Positions 44,062 through 53,003 of a stretch of DNA of 64,000 bases are shown here, piece by piece. Under the pieces are notes generated by a model. The model worked only from the letters and a program-made list of their open reading frames with translations, made no database searches and was not told the origin of the DNA. The position numbers and the translations under genes are program-made. Within the stretch, counting starts at the first letter, position 1. Each line of letters opens with the position of its first letter. Origin of the DNA: Albidovulum inexpectatum. GTDB taxonomy: Bacteria; Pseudomonadota; Alphaproteobacteria; Rhodobacterales; Rhodobacteraceae. The stretch is from positions 62,001 through 126,000 of the forward strand of contig NZ_PRDS01000004.1 of assembly GCF_002927635.1 (NCBI RefSeq). Direction: 5' to 3'.

Positions 44062-44423
44062 GCCTGGAACCCTCCTTCTGAACTGGTGCATGGATCCGGA
44101 CGGGCGCATAGGCACAGGATCCGCGGGACGCGGCGTATGGCGATGGCCGCGCAAGCACGCGCCGCCCCCGCCAAGGCGCGTCTTACATGCCCTGACGCGC
44201 CCGGCCGCACCGCCGGCGGCCACCCTGTCTGCAAAATCCACGCGCGGTCGCCGCGCAGCTTCGTGATCCGGCCAAGGGACAAAATGTTGTTCCTTGAGAA
44301 TTGCTCTTGAAAATCCTTCGAAGTTTAGCAAAGCCCGCGCCGCGCCGACAACCCGTTGCATCGCTTCAGGGTTGTACCGGGAAGGATCCCCCACTGCGCG
44401 GGTCGCGCGGTTCCGCCCGCCTG
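44062..44423. other. Intergenic region of 362 bp, presumed promoter of the envelope operon
   Basis: No gene is supported. An AT-rich patch at about 44280-44335 stands out and includes an imperfect palindrome GGGACA-N6-TGTTCC at 44276-44293. A TGATCC at 44264-44269 has no matching -10 on its strand. The patch is a reasonable place for the promoter of the minus-strand operon. Confidence 0.3.
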
Positions 44424-44876
44424 TCAGTGGGCGCCCCGAATGCGCATGCCAAGCCCCATTCCGGCAAGAACAAACACCAGCCCGACCATTATCGGGCCAA
44501 TCGGCAAGCCCCGGTTCACGCCGGTCAGGATCCGGCTTTCATGCCCGCGTCCGTCCTCGTCGACCCTGTATACGATCTCGATACTGTCCCCGACGTCCAG
44601 CGCGTTGAAGGTCCGCCGCGTCGTCGTCCAGGTTCTGGTATCGGTGACGGTGCGTCCGTCAATCGTGTAACGGTAGGTCAGGCGGAAGCGATCCGAGCGA
44701 CTGGGATTGGGGTGCCGGATCCTGTCCTTGTCGATGACGGTCGCCGTCGTCCGCACTGCCGTGGCGAGAAACGCATCCTCGGCATGATGGAAGATCAGGG
44801 ACGCGACGATCGCGGCGATGCCGATGACGATGGCCGCGATCGCAGCAAGAAGAGAATTGCCTCCCCGAGCTTCCAA
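44424..44876 (-). CDS. DUF3592 domain protein, two membrane helices
   Basis: A 150-residue protein matching the DUF3592 layout: an N-terminal helix (LLAAIAAIVIGIAAIVASLIF), an extracytoplasmic beta domain (TATVIDKDRIRH ... FRLTYRYTIDGRTVTDTRTW ... LDVGDSIEIVYRVDEDGR) and a C-terminal helix (PIMVGLVFVLAGMGLGM). It is separated by 362 bp from the envelope operon and may be independent. Function of the family is unknown. Confidence 0.75.
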   Translation of the reverse strand: MEARGGNSLLAAIAAIVIGIAAIVASLIFHHAEDAFLATAVRTTATVIDKDRIRHPNPSRSDRFRLTYRYTIDGRTVTDTRTWTTTRRTFNALDVGDSIEIVYRVDEDGRGHESRILTGVNRGLPIGPIMVGLVFVLAGMGLGMRIRGAH

Positions 44877-45684
44877 GACCTGTCTCCGTTCCTCGCCCGT
44901 CCCGATGAAACTTGAACCGCCCGCCGGAAGGCGAATGGCCCTGCCTGTGGCGCGGCGCCACCGACATCAAGGTGCGGCGTCGTGGCGTTCGGGGCAGCCT
45001 TCGAACCAGTGGCCGTCGCGCGCCTCATCGCCAGCATCGTGGCCATAGTGGCCGTCGCGGTCAACCTGGATGGCGCATCAATGGCTCACCGCTGGAACAA
45101 GACGACGATTGGGCAATCACGCGGCGCTACATGACACTGGAAACCGTCGCCCCTTTTGCGACACTGACCCCATGGGCGCGGCGAACATCTCTGCCCTGCA
45201 ACTGCGGCCAAGCCAATGCCGAAGAACAAGGGCACGCCAATTCCCGGGACACTATCGGAACCGAGGGTCCGCGAAGCGAGATCCTCCGTCGCGAACCCCG
45301 AAACTTGTTCGGTGGGTCCGGACGTCAGACAGACGAGGCGGCACAATTCCGCGCCTGTCCAATCGGCGCCGACCCTCGCTGATGAATACCGACCGGGTCG
45401 CGCGATCTTGGGGAAACGTGTTCGTCGTCGTGCCGATGATGCGCGATCCTGCCTGGCAGACGGAGATCCGGCAAACCCGTACCGATTCAGACCCTTCTTT
45501 CCCGGCCATGGCCGACATGGGTCACGACATGCCCTGCCGGATGCGCGCGGGCTCATGGTCCGGCGCGGTCTGCGGTCGTGAAACCGTGTCAGCGGGCAAC
45601 GCTCATGACGAAAAAAAATGCGACGGAAAGCGGCCGGCGATCCGTTGAAGCGAGGCATTATCCTGGCTGCCGCCACAACCCCGG
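44877..45684. other. 808-bp intergenic stretch with a decayed IS256 fragment
   Basis: Frames here are Arg/Pro-rich with no family features, apart from the transposase fragment at 45071-45157. The region upstream of 45685 should hold the RND promoter; no clear -35/-10 pair was found. Confidence 0.55.
45071..45157 (+). pseudogene. Remnant of an IS256/mutator-family transposase, C-terminal part
   Basis: The plus strand encodes LEQDDDWAITRRYMTLETVA, a close match to the LEQNDEWAVxRRYMTLETIA end of IS256-family transposases. The residues before it (WRINGSP) align poorly with RLVGALL, and the frame upstream is lost. No terminal repeat was recognised. It reads rightward, away from the 39.7-44.9 kb module, opposite to the fragment at 39.4 kb. 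Confidence 0.65.
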
Positions 45685-46851
45685 GTGAAATTCGTGAAAA
45701 ACACAGTCATTCTTGTCGTCTCTCTCGGCATTATCGCGGGGGCCTATGGCATGACCTTTGGCATGCCTGGTCCGGTCGCACAATTGTGGCAGGGCAAAAC
45801 GCCCGAAAGCTCGGAAGCCGACGCTGGCACGGCGCAGCAGGCACGCGGCGGACCGCCGGGGGGCGGAATGCGGCGGGGCCAGGCCACGACCGTGGTCATC
45901 TCGCCGCTGGAAGAAACCAGCTATTCCCTTGTGCTGCGCACGGTCGGCACCGCCAGGTCGCTTCGCAAGGCCGACGTCACCGCGCGCGAAACCGGCGAAG
46001 TGGTCGAGAGCGCGTTGAAGGCAAATGCCCATGTCGAAAAGGGTGACGTTCTGTTGCGGCTTGACGACCGGTCGCAGCGGCTGTCGCTGCAGGTCGCCGA
46101 GGCCGAGCGGGATCAGGCGCGCGACACCTATGAGCGCTACAAGAGCCTGCGCGCCAACGGCAACCTGACCGTCACCGACGTCACGCTGAGCGAGGCCGAA
46201 GTTGCGCTGCGGCTGGCCGAAGCGAACGTGGGCATGGCCAGGCTGGCGCTGGAGGAACGCCGCGTCATTGCCCCGATCTCGGGGCGCATGGGGCTGAGCG
46301 ACGTACAGGTGGGCGACGTGGTCAATGTCGGCGACGTGATCGTGACCATCGACGATTCCTCGACCCTGGTGGTCGAATTCGAGATCCCCGAACGCTCCAT
46401 GGGTTTGCTCGAGATCGGCAAAACGGTCCTGCTTGGGACGCCGACCCATGCCGGCCGCGTGTTTCAGGGCCGCGTCACAGCCTTTGACAGCCGTCTTGAC
46501 CCGGTCACGCGCAGCGTGACCGTACAGGCCGAGGTCGACAATACCGAAGGGCTTTTGTGGTCGGGCATGACTTTCACCGTGCGCATGATCGAAGAAACCG
46601 ATCCCCTGCCGACCGTTCCGGCAACGGCCGTGACATGGGACCGCTCGGGGGCGGGCATCTGGGTGGTCGAAGACGGCCGCGCCGCGCGCGTGCCGGTCAC
46701 CATCAGGTACCGCGACGGCGAACGAGTCTGGCTGGATACCACCGTGCCGGTCGGCGCCAGCGTCGTCATCGAAGGCGCCGCCAAGCTGCGCGAGGGCTCA
46801 ATGGTGCAGGACGTCGAAGCGTTGCGTTCCGCCAAGGAGTCGAACACATGA
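45685..46851 (+). CDS. RND efflux periplasmic adaptor (membrane fusion protein)
   Basis: Periplasmic adaptor of a tripartite RND pump, 388 residues. An N-terminal helix (VILVVSLGIIAGAYG) anchors it or acts as a signal. The lipoyl halves are around TARETGEVVESALKANAHVEKGDVLLRLDD and RRVIAPISGRMGL; a short helical hairpin, residues about 135-185, lies between them; beta-barrel and membrane-proximal domains follow. A Gly/Pro-rich linker with GGPPGGGMRRG precedes the first lipoyl part. The GTG at 45685 is the ORF limit; GTG 45694 is equally possible. It overlaps the pump gene by ATGA. No outer-membrane factor gene is adjacent, so a TolC-type protein elsewhere must serve. Confidence 0.9.
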   Translation: MKFVKNTVILVVSLGIIAGAYGMTFGMPGPVAQLWQGKTPESSEADAGTAQQARGGPPGGGMRRGQATTVVISPLEETSYSLVLRTVGTARSLRKADVTARETGEVVESALKANAHVEKGDVLLRLDDRSQRLSLQVAEAERDQARDTYERYKSLRANGNLTVTDVTLSEAEVALRLAEANVGMARLALEERRVIAPISGRMGLSDVQVGDVVNVGDVIVTIDDSSTLVVEFEIPERSMGLLEIGKTVLLGTPTHAGRVFQGRVTAFDSRLDPVTRSVTVQAEVDNTEGLLWSGMTFTVRMIEETDPLPTVPATAVTWDRSGAGIWVVEDGRAARVPVTIRYRDGERVWLDTTVPVGASVVIEGAAKLREGSMVQDVEALRSAKESNT

Positions 46852-49800
46852 GCCTGGAGAAGGTGCTGCACAGGACGGGACTTGCCGATCTCTTTGTCGC
46901 CCGGCCCATCTTCGGGCTTGTCATCAACCTGCTGGTCATCATTGCCGGCCTGGCCGCGCTGAGCGGCGTGGACGTGCGCGAGATGCCGGACGTGGATCGG
47001 CCGGTGCTGTCGATCCGCACAACCTATGAAGGCGCGACCCCGGCGACGGTCGACACCGAGGTGACCCAGGTTCTCGAGGATGCTCTGAGCGCGCTTGACG
47101 GCCTGTCCTACATGGAATCCGAATCCAGCTCGGGTTCCAGCCGCATCACCATCGACCTTTCGGATGGGATCGACGTGGACACCGCGGCCAACGAGGCGCG
47201 CGAGATCGTGTCCGCAACCATGCGGTCTCTGCCGGATGACGTGGACGACCCTACCGTGTCCAAGAGCGATATGAACGCCAACGCGATCATCCGCCTGGCG
47301 CTGATGGGTGATGCGACGCTGGACGAACTGACCCGCATCGCCGAGGGCCCGGTCTATGACAGGTTGTCGACCATCGATGGCATCGCCGAGGTCACGATCC
47401 GCGGCGACCGGCAGAACGAGTTCCGCGTGACCCTGGACATGCCGTCGCTGCTGGGCCGGGGCCTGACCATTTTCGACGTCAGCGACGCGCTGTCGGCCCT
47501 GCGCGACGATACCCCGCTGGGCGAACTGGATGGCCAGTCGCAGACCCTGACGCTGAGCGTGGGCAACGAGGATGTCACCGTCGACACCATCAAGAATCTG
47601 CGCATCAACGCCACCACTTCGGTGGCGGATGTGGCGCTGGTCCAGCTCGCGCCCGAGGAAGCCAGCATCTATTCCCGGGTCAACGGGCAGACCGCCGTCG
47701 GGCTGGACATCACCCGCCAGTCGGTCGGCAACACGCTGGAGATTTCGCGCGCCGTCAACGATGCGGTCAAGGAACTGCGCGACCAGCTGCCCGATGATGT
47801 GCAGCTGGTCATCACCTCGGACGATGGAATCTTCATCGAGGGGGCGATCTCGGAGGTGGTGAAGTCGATCGCGATGGCAACGGTCATCGTGGTCGCGGTG
47901 ATCTTCCTGTTCCTGCGCTCGCCCCGGGCGACGGTCATTCCGGCAATCACCATTCCGGTCGCGCTGATCGGCACGGTGGCGGCGATCTGGCTTGCCGGGT
48001 TTTCGGTCAACACCATCAGCTTGCTGGCGCTGGTCCTGGCCACCGGCATGGTCGTGGACGACGCCATCGTGGTGATCGAGAACATCGTCCGCAAGCGCCG
48101 GCAGGGTATGGGGGCTTTCGCGGCGGCGGCCGCGGGCACCAACGAAGTGTTCTTCGCCGTCATCTCGACCACCGCGACGCTGGCAGCCGTGTTCATTCCC
48201 ATATCGTTCATGCCCGGCCAGGCTGGTGGCGTCTTTTCCGAATTCGGCTTTGTCCTGGCCTTTTCGGTCACGCTCTCGTCGATGACGGCGCTGACACTTG
48301 CGCCGGTGCTGGCGAGCATTCTCGACCCGGGCAGGGGCGTGACGGCGCCTGTCGCGGCGCCCAGATCGGCCACCCGTCTTGCCCGCGGCTTTGACGCGGT
48401 GATGGACTGGGCGATCCGCAACCCGCTGCCGGTGCTGGCGGTTGCGGTCGGCTTCGTCATCATCGCCATCGGAACCGGCGCGAACCTGCCGTCCACCGTA
48501 ACCCCGTCCGAGGACCGGGGCTTCTTTCTGATACGGGTGCGGGGCGCGCCGGACACGTCGCTTGACTATCTCGACAGCGAGGTGGCCCAGGTCGAGGACA
48601 TCCTGACCGACTATCAACAGAGCGGCCAGATCGAAGCGGTGCAGAGCATCATCGGCGTGGGCGGCGGCACCAGCGCCTTCGCGATCGTGCGGCTGCCCGA
48701 CTGGGAAGCCCGCGACTTCACTCAGCAGGAACTGATGGCGCAGATCAGTCGGCAGCTTGCCTTGATCCCCGGCGTGCAGGTCAACGCGATTTCGACCAAC
48801 AGCCTGAACATACGCGGGGCGGGCAACGGGCTGAGCTTTGCCGTCACCGGTTCCAACCTGGAAGCGATTACCGAGGCCGCGGAAAGCCTTGTCGCCGCGA
48901 TGGCGCAGGATGAAACCTTCCTGAACCCGCAATTGTCAAATGACAGCGTGGATGTGCAGCTGCAGGTCACGGTCGACGACGACGCCGCAAATGACATGGG
49001 GCTGGAACCCTCCGAGGTCACCGCGCTGATCCGCGCGCTGGTACAGGGCGACGTAGCCGTGAGCGTTTTCCAGGACGATACCGAGGTTGACATCAACGTC
49101 GTTCCCGGCGGACCGCCGCTGGACGATCCGTCCGACATTGCCTCGATCTCGGTTCGGCTTGACGATGGCACTTTCGTGCCGCTGTCCTCGCTGGCCACGA
49201 TGGAAACCGTGGTCAGGCCGGCCCAGATCGAACGGCAGGGGGGGGCAATAGCCGTTTCGGCGCAAGCCAATCTGGCAGAAGGCGTGGATCTGTCCATGGC
49301 AATGGATCGGCTGCAGCAGATCGCCGACGAAGTCCTGCCGGACGGGATGGCCATTATCTTCACCGGCGAGGCTGCGACGCTGAACGAAAGCATGTCGTCG
49401 ATCTACCTGGTCTTCGGAGTGGCGTTGGTGGTGGTGCTTCTGGTCCTGTCGGCCCAGTTCGAAAGTTTCGCCAGCGCGGTGGCAATCATGCTGACGGTGC
49501 CCTTCGGGCTTGCGGCTGCGGTTCTGGCCATCGCGGCGACCGGGGGTTCGCTGAACTACTACAGCCAGATCGGGCTGGTGATGCTGATCGGGGTCATGGC
49601 CAAGAACGGCATCCTGATCGTGGAATTCGCCAATCAGCTGCGCGAGGTCGGCGAAGACATCGACAGCGCGATTCGAAATGCCCTGCGCTTGCGCATCAGG
49701 CCGGTCATGATGACGATGGTCTCGACGGTGTTCGGCGGCCTGCCGCTGGTCCTTACCTCGGGCGCCGGGGCCGAGGCCCGCGTCGCGGTGGGCTGGGTCA

Positions 49801-49943
49801 TCGTCGGCGGACTGGGATTCGCAACGGTGTTCACGCTGTTCCTGACGCCGATCTTCTATCGCTGGATCGCGGTCTGGGGCGCAACACCCGGTGCGGCGGC
49901 CAAACGCCTGGCCGCCGAGCGTGGACACTCGGCACCGGCATAG
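46848..49943 (+). CDS. RND efflux pump, HAE1-type inner-membrane transporter
   Basis: Proton-driven RND transporter of 1031 residues with the duplicated 6+6 helix plan and two large periplasmic loops. Helix 4 has LVLATGMVVDDAIVVIENI with the two Asp of the proton relay; helix 10 has the matching LVMLIGVMAKNGILIVEF. The HAE1 rather than metal-pump type is indicated by GMVVDDAIVV without the CusA methionine pattern. Start ATG 46848 overlaps the adaptor stop. Exported compound unknown; hydrophobic antibiotics, bile-like compounds or dyes are usual. Confidence 0.93.
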   Translation: MSLEKVLHRTGLADLFVARPIFGLVINLLVIIAGLAALSGVDVREMPDVDRPVLSIRTTYEGATPATVDTEVTQVLEDALSALDGLSYMESESSSGSSRITIDLSDGIDVDTAANEAREIVSATMRSLPDDVDDPTVSKSDMNANAIIRLALMGDATLDELTRIAEGPVYDRLSTIDGIAEVTIRGDRQNEFRVTLDMPSLLGRGLTIFDVSDALSALRDDTPLGELDGQSQTLTLSVGNEDVTVDTIKNLRINATTSVADVALVQLAPEEASIYSRVNGQTAVGLDITRQSVGNTLEISRAVNDAVKELRDQLPDDVQLVITSDDGIFIEGAISEVVKSIAMATVIVVAVIFLFLRSPRATVIPAITIPVALIGTVAAIWLAGFSVNTISLLALVLATGMVVDDAIVVIENIVRKRRQGMGAFAAAAAGTNEVFFAVISTTATLAAVFIPISFMPGQAGGVFSEFGFVLAFSVTLSSMTALTLAPVLASILDPGRGVTAPVAAPRSATRLARGFDAVMDWAIRNPLPVLAVAVGFVIIAIGTGANLPSTVTPSEDRGFFLIRVRGAPDTSLDYLDSEVAQVEDILTDYQQSGQIEAVQSIIGVGGGTSAFAIVRLPDWEARDFTQQELMAQISRQLALIPGVQVNAISTNSLNIRGAGNGLSFAVTGSNLEAITEAAESLVAAMAQDETFLNPQLSNDSVDVQLQVTVDDDAANDMGLEPSEVTALIRALVQGDVAVSVFQDDTEVDINVVPGGPPLDDPSDIASISVRLDDGTFVPLSSLATMETVVRPAQIERQGGAIAVSAQANLAEGVDLSMAMDRLQQIADEVLPDGMAIIFTGEAATLNESMSSIYLVFGVALVVVLLVLSAQFESFASAVAIMLTVPFGLAAAVLAIAATGGSLNYYSQIGLVMLIGVMAKNGILIVEFANQLREVGEDIDSAIRNALRLRIRPVMMTMVSTVFGGLPLVLTSGAGAEARVAVGWVIVGGLGFATVFTLFLTPIFYRWIAVWGATPGAAAKRLAAERGHSAPA

Positions 49944-50462
49944 GCTGTGCCACGGGGCGCGGGGCGCCGTCCGCACCGTGCCCCGGCGGTTCTGGTCGAT
50001 CTGAAAACAGTATCTGCGGGCGCGTTTCATTCGGTCCTTGGGCCGATTCGCGGCGCGCAGGTGTCACATGCCACTTGATGCCGAGCGTCCCGTCGGCAAC
50101 GTGGTCAGGCACATGGGATTGCCGGGTTGCGCGGACCGCCTTGCCGGCCGATTGGTAAAAATCCTGCCACGGCGTGATCGACTTGACCGCCTGTCCCGGA
50201 CAACCGGGCGGGTTGTCGAACCCGTCCCGCGCCACGCGTTCGATACCGCGAATCTTCCGGATCGTTGTTCGCAAGATGCGCGAAAATCCCGGTCGATCGC
50301 GATGCCATACGTGTTCTGCCGTGCGCCACGATGCTTGGCGGTGGCGTTGTCTGGGCAGAGGCGAGTTTCAGGGACGGGGCCAACCCGGCGCCCGAGATCG
50401 ACCAGTTCCCGGCCCGCCGGAAAACCGGGCGGCCGCATACGGCAAAATTACCAAGTGAAGTT
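49944..50462. other. Intergenic region without recognised genes
   Basis: About 520 bp between the RND pump and the iron locus. Several overlapping frames on both strands exist but none has a ribosome site, family motif or normal composition. The region ends in the AT-rich palindromic zone at 50463-50499. Confidence 0.5.
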
Positions 50463-50499
50463 GTCAACTATTGATTGACATAGTTGACTGTTTCAGTCA
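50463..50499. promoter_or_regulatory. Nested palindromes upstream of the iron locus, candidate iron-responsive operator
   Basis: GTCAACTA at 50463-50470 and TAGTTGAC at 50481-50488 form a perfect inverted repeat with a 10-bp centre. Overlapping its right arm, TGACTG-TTT-CAGTCA at 50485-50499 is a second perfect palindrome. The zone is AT-rich in a GC-rich neighbourhood and lies about 60-90 bp before the first gene of an iron uptake/storage locus. An iron-responsive regulator of the Fur/Irr/RirA/IscR type is the natural candidate; I cannot match a consensus with confidence. Confidence 0.6.
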
Positions 50500-50555
50500 T
50501 TTATCTGCCAGCAGCGCGTACAATCCCAGTTGGATCAGGCAGTAAGGTTATCCGT

Positions 50556-50738
50556 ATGTCCGTCGCGATCAGACTTGTCGAGACACCGTCCGGCGACCGG
50601 CGCGACCGTACCGGCCGCGACGAAGCCTCCGATTGCGCGCTGTGCTGGCAGGAGCTGGTCCATCTGGCCGTCGGAGGGGCATTTCCCGGCGGCCAATGGC
50701 TGGAACATGTCCTTGACCGGATCGAGCGGCAGCCATGA
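50556..50738 (+). CDS. Small hypothetical protein opening the iron locus
   Basis: A 60-residue frame starting MSVAIRLVETPSGD with a CxxC (DCALCW) and a hydrophobic middle (ELVHLAVGGAFPGG). AGTAAGG lies about 9 bp before the ATG. It begins 57 bp after the palindromes and is followed after 130 bp by the 170-residue hypothetical gene. It is not a HemP-type hemin uptake peptide, which often occupies this position. Coding status is moderately supported by position and composition; no function is evident. Confidence 0.4.
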   Translation: MSVAIRLVETPSGDRRDRTGRDEASDCALCWQELVHLAVGGAFPGGQWLEHVLDRIERQP

Positions 50739-50868
50739 TGCCGGTCGTCCCAGCCGCCTGTCGGGGTCAACGTGACGGCCGGGCAGGGCCGGTGGGCCGC
50801 GACTGGTGCCCAGTATCGGGCGGCGCCAGCTTCGGCAGGCAGAGGGTCGGCGTGCGAAGGATCGGAAG

Positions 50869-51381
50869 ATGAAGTTGCGGTTTCGGGACATGGATGGCGC
50901 GCGGCGCGCCTTGCCGCAGCGTGGCGCGGCCCCGGTGGGCCATCTGCGCGAATTGCCGCCACTGGAGATGACGGCGGTCTTCTACTTCCGCGCCTGGTGC
51001 GCGGGCCTGCCCGATCGCGGGTATATCGCAAGGGACTTTCGCCTTGTCATGGGCGAGATTGCCGGCGACGAGGCCGCCGATGAGTTCGATGCGCTGATGA
51101 CTGTCCTGACGCGCCATGCGCGCCGCCCGATCATGCACCATGCGCTGGATTGCGGCTGTCTTGGCGGCGACGAAAGCGCCTTTGCCAACATGATCGCCGC
51201 GGCGGCCGTCGGGGATTGCGACGACGCCCTGCTGTTCGCCGCCGCCCTGACGCGCGGTGATGCCGCATATCCGGTCGTCCGGATGGCACAGCGGATGGGG
51301 CGGGCTTTCCTGCGGGTGGCGCGCGTCGCCGATCACCTGCCCAGGCCGGACGTGACCGGCAAACCAATCCATCGACACTGA
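50869..51381 (+). CDS. Hypothetical helical protein with a HHxxDCGC motif
   Basis: A 170-residue mostly helical protein without signal peptide; no family recognised. A cluster of possible metal ligands, MHHALDCGCLGGDE, stands in the middle, and other Cys residues occur in RAWCAGL and VGDCDDAL. The tail KPIHRH is basic. The ATG 50869 has AAGG 8 bp upstream; the frame is open further up to 50806. It is 14 bp in front of the imelysin gene, so co-transcription with the iron genes is very likely. Possible roles are iron sensing, delivery or maturation of the locus products; all are inference. Confidence 0.65.
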   Translation: MKLRFRDMDGARRALPQRGAAPVGHLRELPPLEMTAVFYFRAWCAGLPDRGYIARDFRLVMGEIAGDEAADEFDALMTVLTRHARRPIMHHALDCGCLGGDESAFANMIAAAAVGDCDDALLFAAALTRGDAAYPVVRMAQRMGRAFLRVARVADHLPRPDVTGKPIHRH

Positions 51382-51395
51382 ATGAGAGGCACAAG

Positions 51396-52652
51396 ATGAA
51401 ACACGCGTTTCTGGCCGCGCTTGCGGCGACCGCCGCGACCGCCTTCCCGGTCTGGGCCGTGGAGCGAGGCGAAGTCCTGGACACCTATGCCGACATTGCC
51501 CATGCGGCCTATTCCGACAGCCTGCAGGCGGCGCGCAAGCTGAAGGAAGCGGTGGATGCGCTGATTGCCACGCCTTCGCCCGAAACGCTTCAGGCCGCGC
51601 GCGAGGCCTGGATCCGCGCGCGTGTGCCCTATCAGCAGACCGAGGTCTTTCGCTTTGGCAACCCGATCGTCGATGACTGGGAAGGGCGGGTCAATGCCTG
51701 GCCCCTGGACGAAGGGCTGATCGACTATGTCGAGATGGGTGGCGAGAGCGACGAGAATCCCTTTGCCGGGCTGAACGTGATTGCCCACCCGGTCTTCACC
51801 CTGTCCGGTCGCGAGGTGGATGCGACGCGGATCACGCCCGAATTGCTGCGCGAGACGCTGCACGAGGCCGACGGGATCGAGGCGAATGTCGCCACGGGCT
51901 ATCATGCGATCGAATTCCTGCTCTGGGGGCAGGATCTGAACGGGCATGCCCCGGGGGCGGGCAGCCGCCCATGGACCGATTACGCCCGGGGTGACGACTG
52001 TACCCATGGCAATTGCGACCGGCGGGCAGCGTATCTTTCGGTCGTGACCGACCTTCTGGTCGAGGACCTGGAATGGATGGCCAGCCAGTGGGAAGAGGGC
52101 GCCGCCGCGCGCGTCGCGGTCACGGCGGACGAATCCGCGGGCCTGCGCGCGATGCTGACGGGCATGGGGTCGCTGTCCTATGGCGAACTGGCAGGCGAGC
52201 GGATGCGGCTTGGCCTGATGCTGAACGACCCCGAGGAAGAGCATGACTGCTTCTCGGACAATACCCACAACAGCCATTACTACGACGGGCTGGGCATCGC
52301 GAACGTGTATCTGGGCGACTATGTCCGCATCGACGGGACGCGGGTATCGGGGCCGTCGCTGGCCGAGCTGGTGGCCAGCCAGGACCCGACGCTGGATATC
52401 GGGATGCGGCAGAGCCTGATGGAAACCATGATGGCGCTTGGGCGGATCAAGTCCGCCGCAGAGGCCGGTCTAGCCTATGACCAGATGCTGGAGCGCGGCA
52501 ATGCCGGCGGGGAAAGGCTTGTCATGGATGGCGTCGAGGCCCTGATCGCCCAGACTCGCTGGATCGAGCGTGTCGTCGCCGCGCTGGATCTGGGCGATGT
52601 GACCATCGAGGGATCCGACAGTCTCGACAACCCGGGCGCGGTCTTTCAGTGA
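51396..52652 (+). CDS. Imelysin-family (peptidase M75) periplasmic iron protein
   Basis: Exported protein of the imelysin/EfeO-like M75 family, 418 residues. Residues 1-21 are a signal peptide (ending FPVWAV). The GxHxxE signature, thought to bind iron, is GYHAIEFLLWGQ with His170 and Glu173. Further blocks, SDNTHNSHYYDGLGIANVYLG and LGRIKSAAEAG, match the long imelysins such as IrpA. It is the first large gene of the iron locus and is followed 57 bp later by bfd. Role: capture of iron in the periplasm. Confidence 0.92.
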   Translation: MKHAFLAALAATAATAFPVWAVERGEVLDTYADIAHAAYSDSLQAARKLKEAVDALIATPSPETLQAAREAWIRARVPYQQTEVFRFGNPIVDDWEGRVNAWPLDEGLIDYVEMGGESDENPFAGLNVIAHPVFTLSGREVDATRITPELLRETLHEADGIEANVATGYHAIEFLLWGQDLNGHAPGAGSRPWTDYARGDDCTHGNCDRRAAYLSVVTDLLVEDLEWMASQWEEGAAARVAVTADESAGLRAMLTGMGSLSYGELAGERMRLGLMLNDPEEEHDCFSDNTHNSHYYDGLGIANVYLGDYVRIDGTRVSGPSLAELVASQDPTLDIGMRQSLMETMMALGRIKSAAEAGLAYDQMLERGNAGGERLVMDGVEALIAQTRWIERVVAALDLGDVTIEGSDSLDNPGAVFQ

Positions 52653-52709
52653 CCGCCCGGATGCGGGGCGCGGGGGGCCGCGCCCGCCACCCCTGACAGG
52701 AAGGCCGCA

Positions 52710-53003
52710 ATGATCGTCTGTCACTGCACCGGGATCACGGACCAGGACATCCACCGTGCCATCGACTGGATGCGCGCGGCCGATCCCACCGCCATCATCA
52801 CCCCGCGAAAGGTCTATCGCGCCCTGGGCAAGAGCGCCGATTGCGGAGGCTGCATGTCGCTTTTCGTCGACACGATGCGGAAATCCCCTAACGTCGAAGT
52901 TCCCATGCAACTGCGCGGGCTGTCCCGCAAGGCAACACAGGAGAAACCCGATGAAAGGCGACCCGAAGGTCATCGACTATCTCAATCGCGCGCTGCGCAG
53001 TGA
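52710..53003 (+). CDS. bfd: Bacterioferritin-associated ferredoxin
   Basis: [2Fe-2S] protein that reduces bacterioferritin to release stored iron. Cys4, Cys6, Cys45 and Cys48 (MIVCHC ... SADCGGCM) fit the Bfd cluster ligands. The conserved domain covers about the first 58 residues. The 97-residue product is longer than the usual 60-75, and the last third (from about residue 68) is polar, unconserved and overlaps the bfr start by 53 bp. Adjacent to its partner bfr, as is usual. The long tail may be a real extension or a consequence of the overlap; no closer stop exists in this frame. Confidence 0.9.
   Translation: MIVCHCTGITDQDIHRAIDWMRAADPTAIITPRKVYRALGKSADCGGCMSLFVDTMRKSPNVEVPMQLRGLSRKATQEKPDERRPEGHRLSQSRAAQ

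Noticed and set aside
44264-44293. TGATCC near the AT-rich patch upstream of the envelope operon
   Set aside because: It points away from the operon (plus strand) and has TGTTCC instead of a TA-type -10.
46464-48932. An 822-codon minus-strand open frame opposite the RND genes
   Set aside because: Its product is rich in His, Asp, Gln and Arg with no hydrophobic core, typical of antisense frames in high-GC DNA; the plus strand encodes clear RND proteins.
49831-50438. Overlapping minus-strand frames between the RND pump and the iron locus
   Set aside because: One begins inside the RND gene, and none has a ribosome site or motif. I could not find a transposase signature there.
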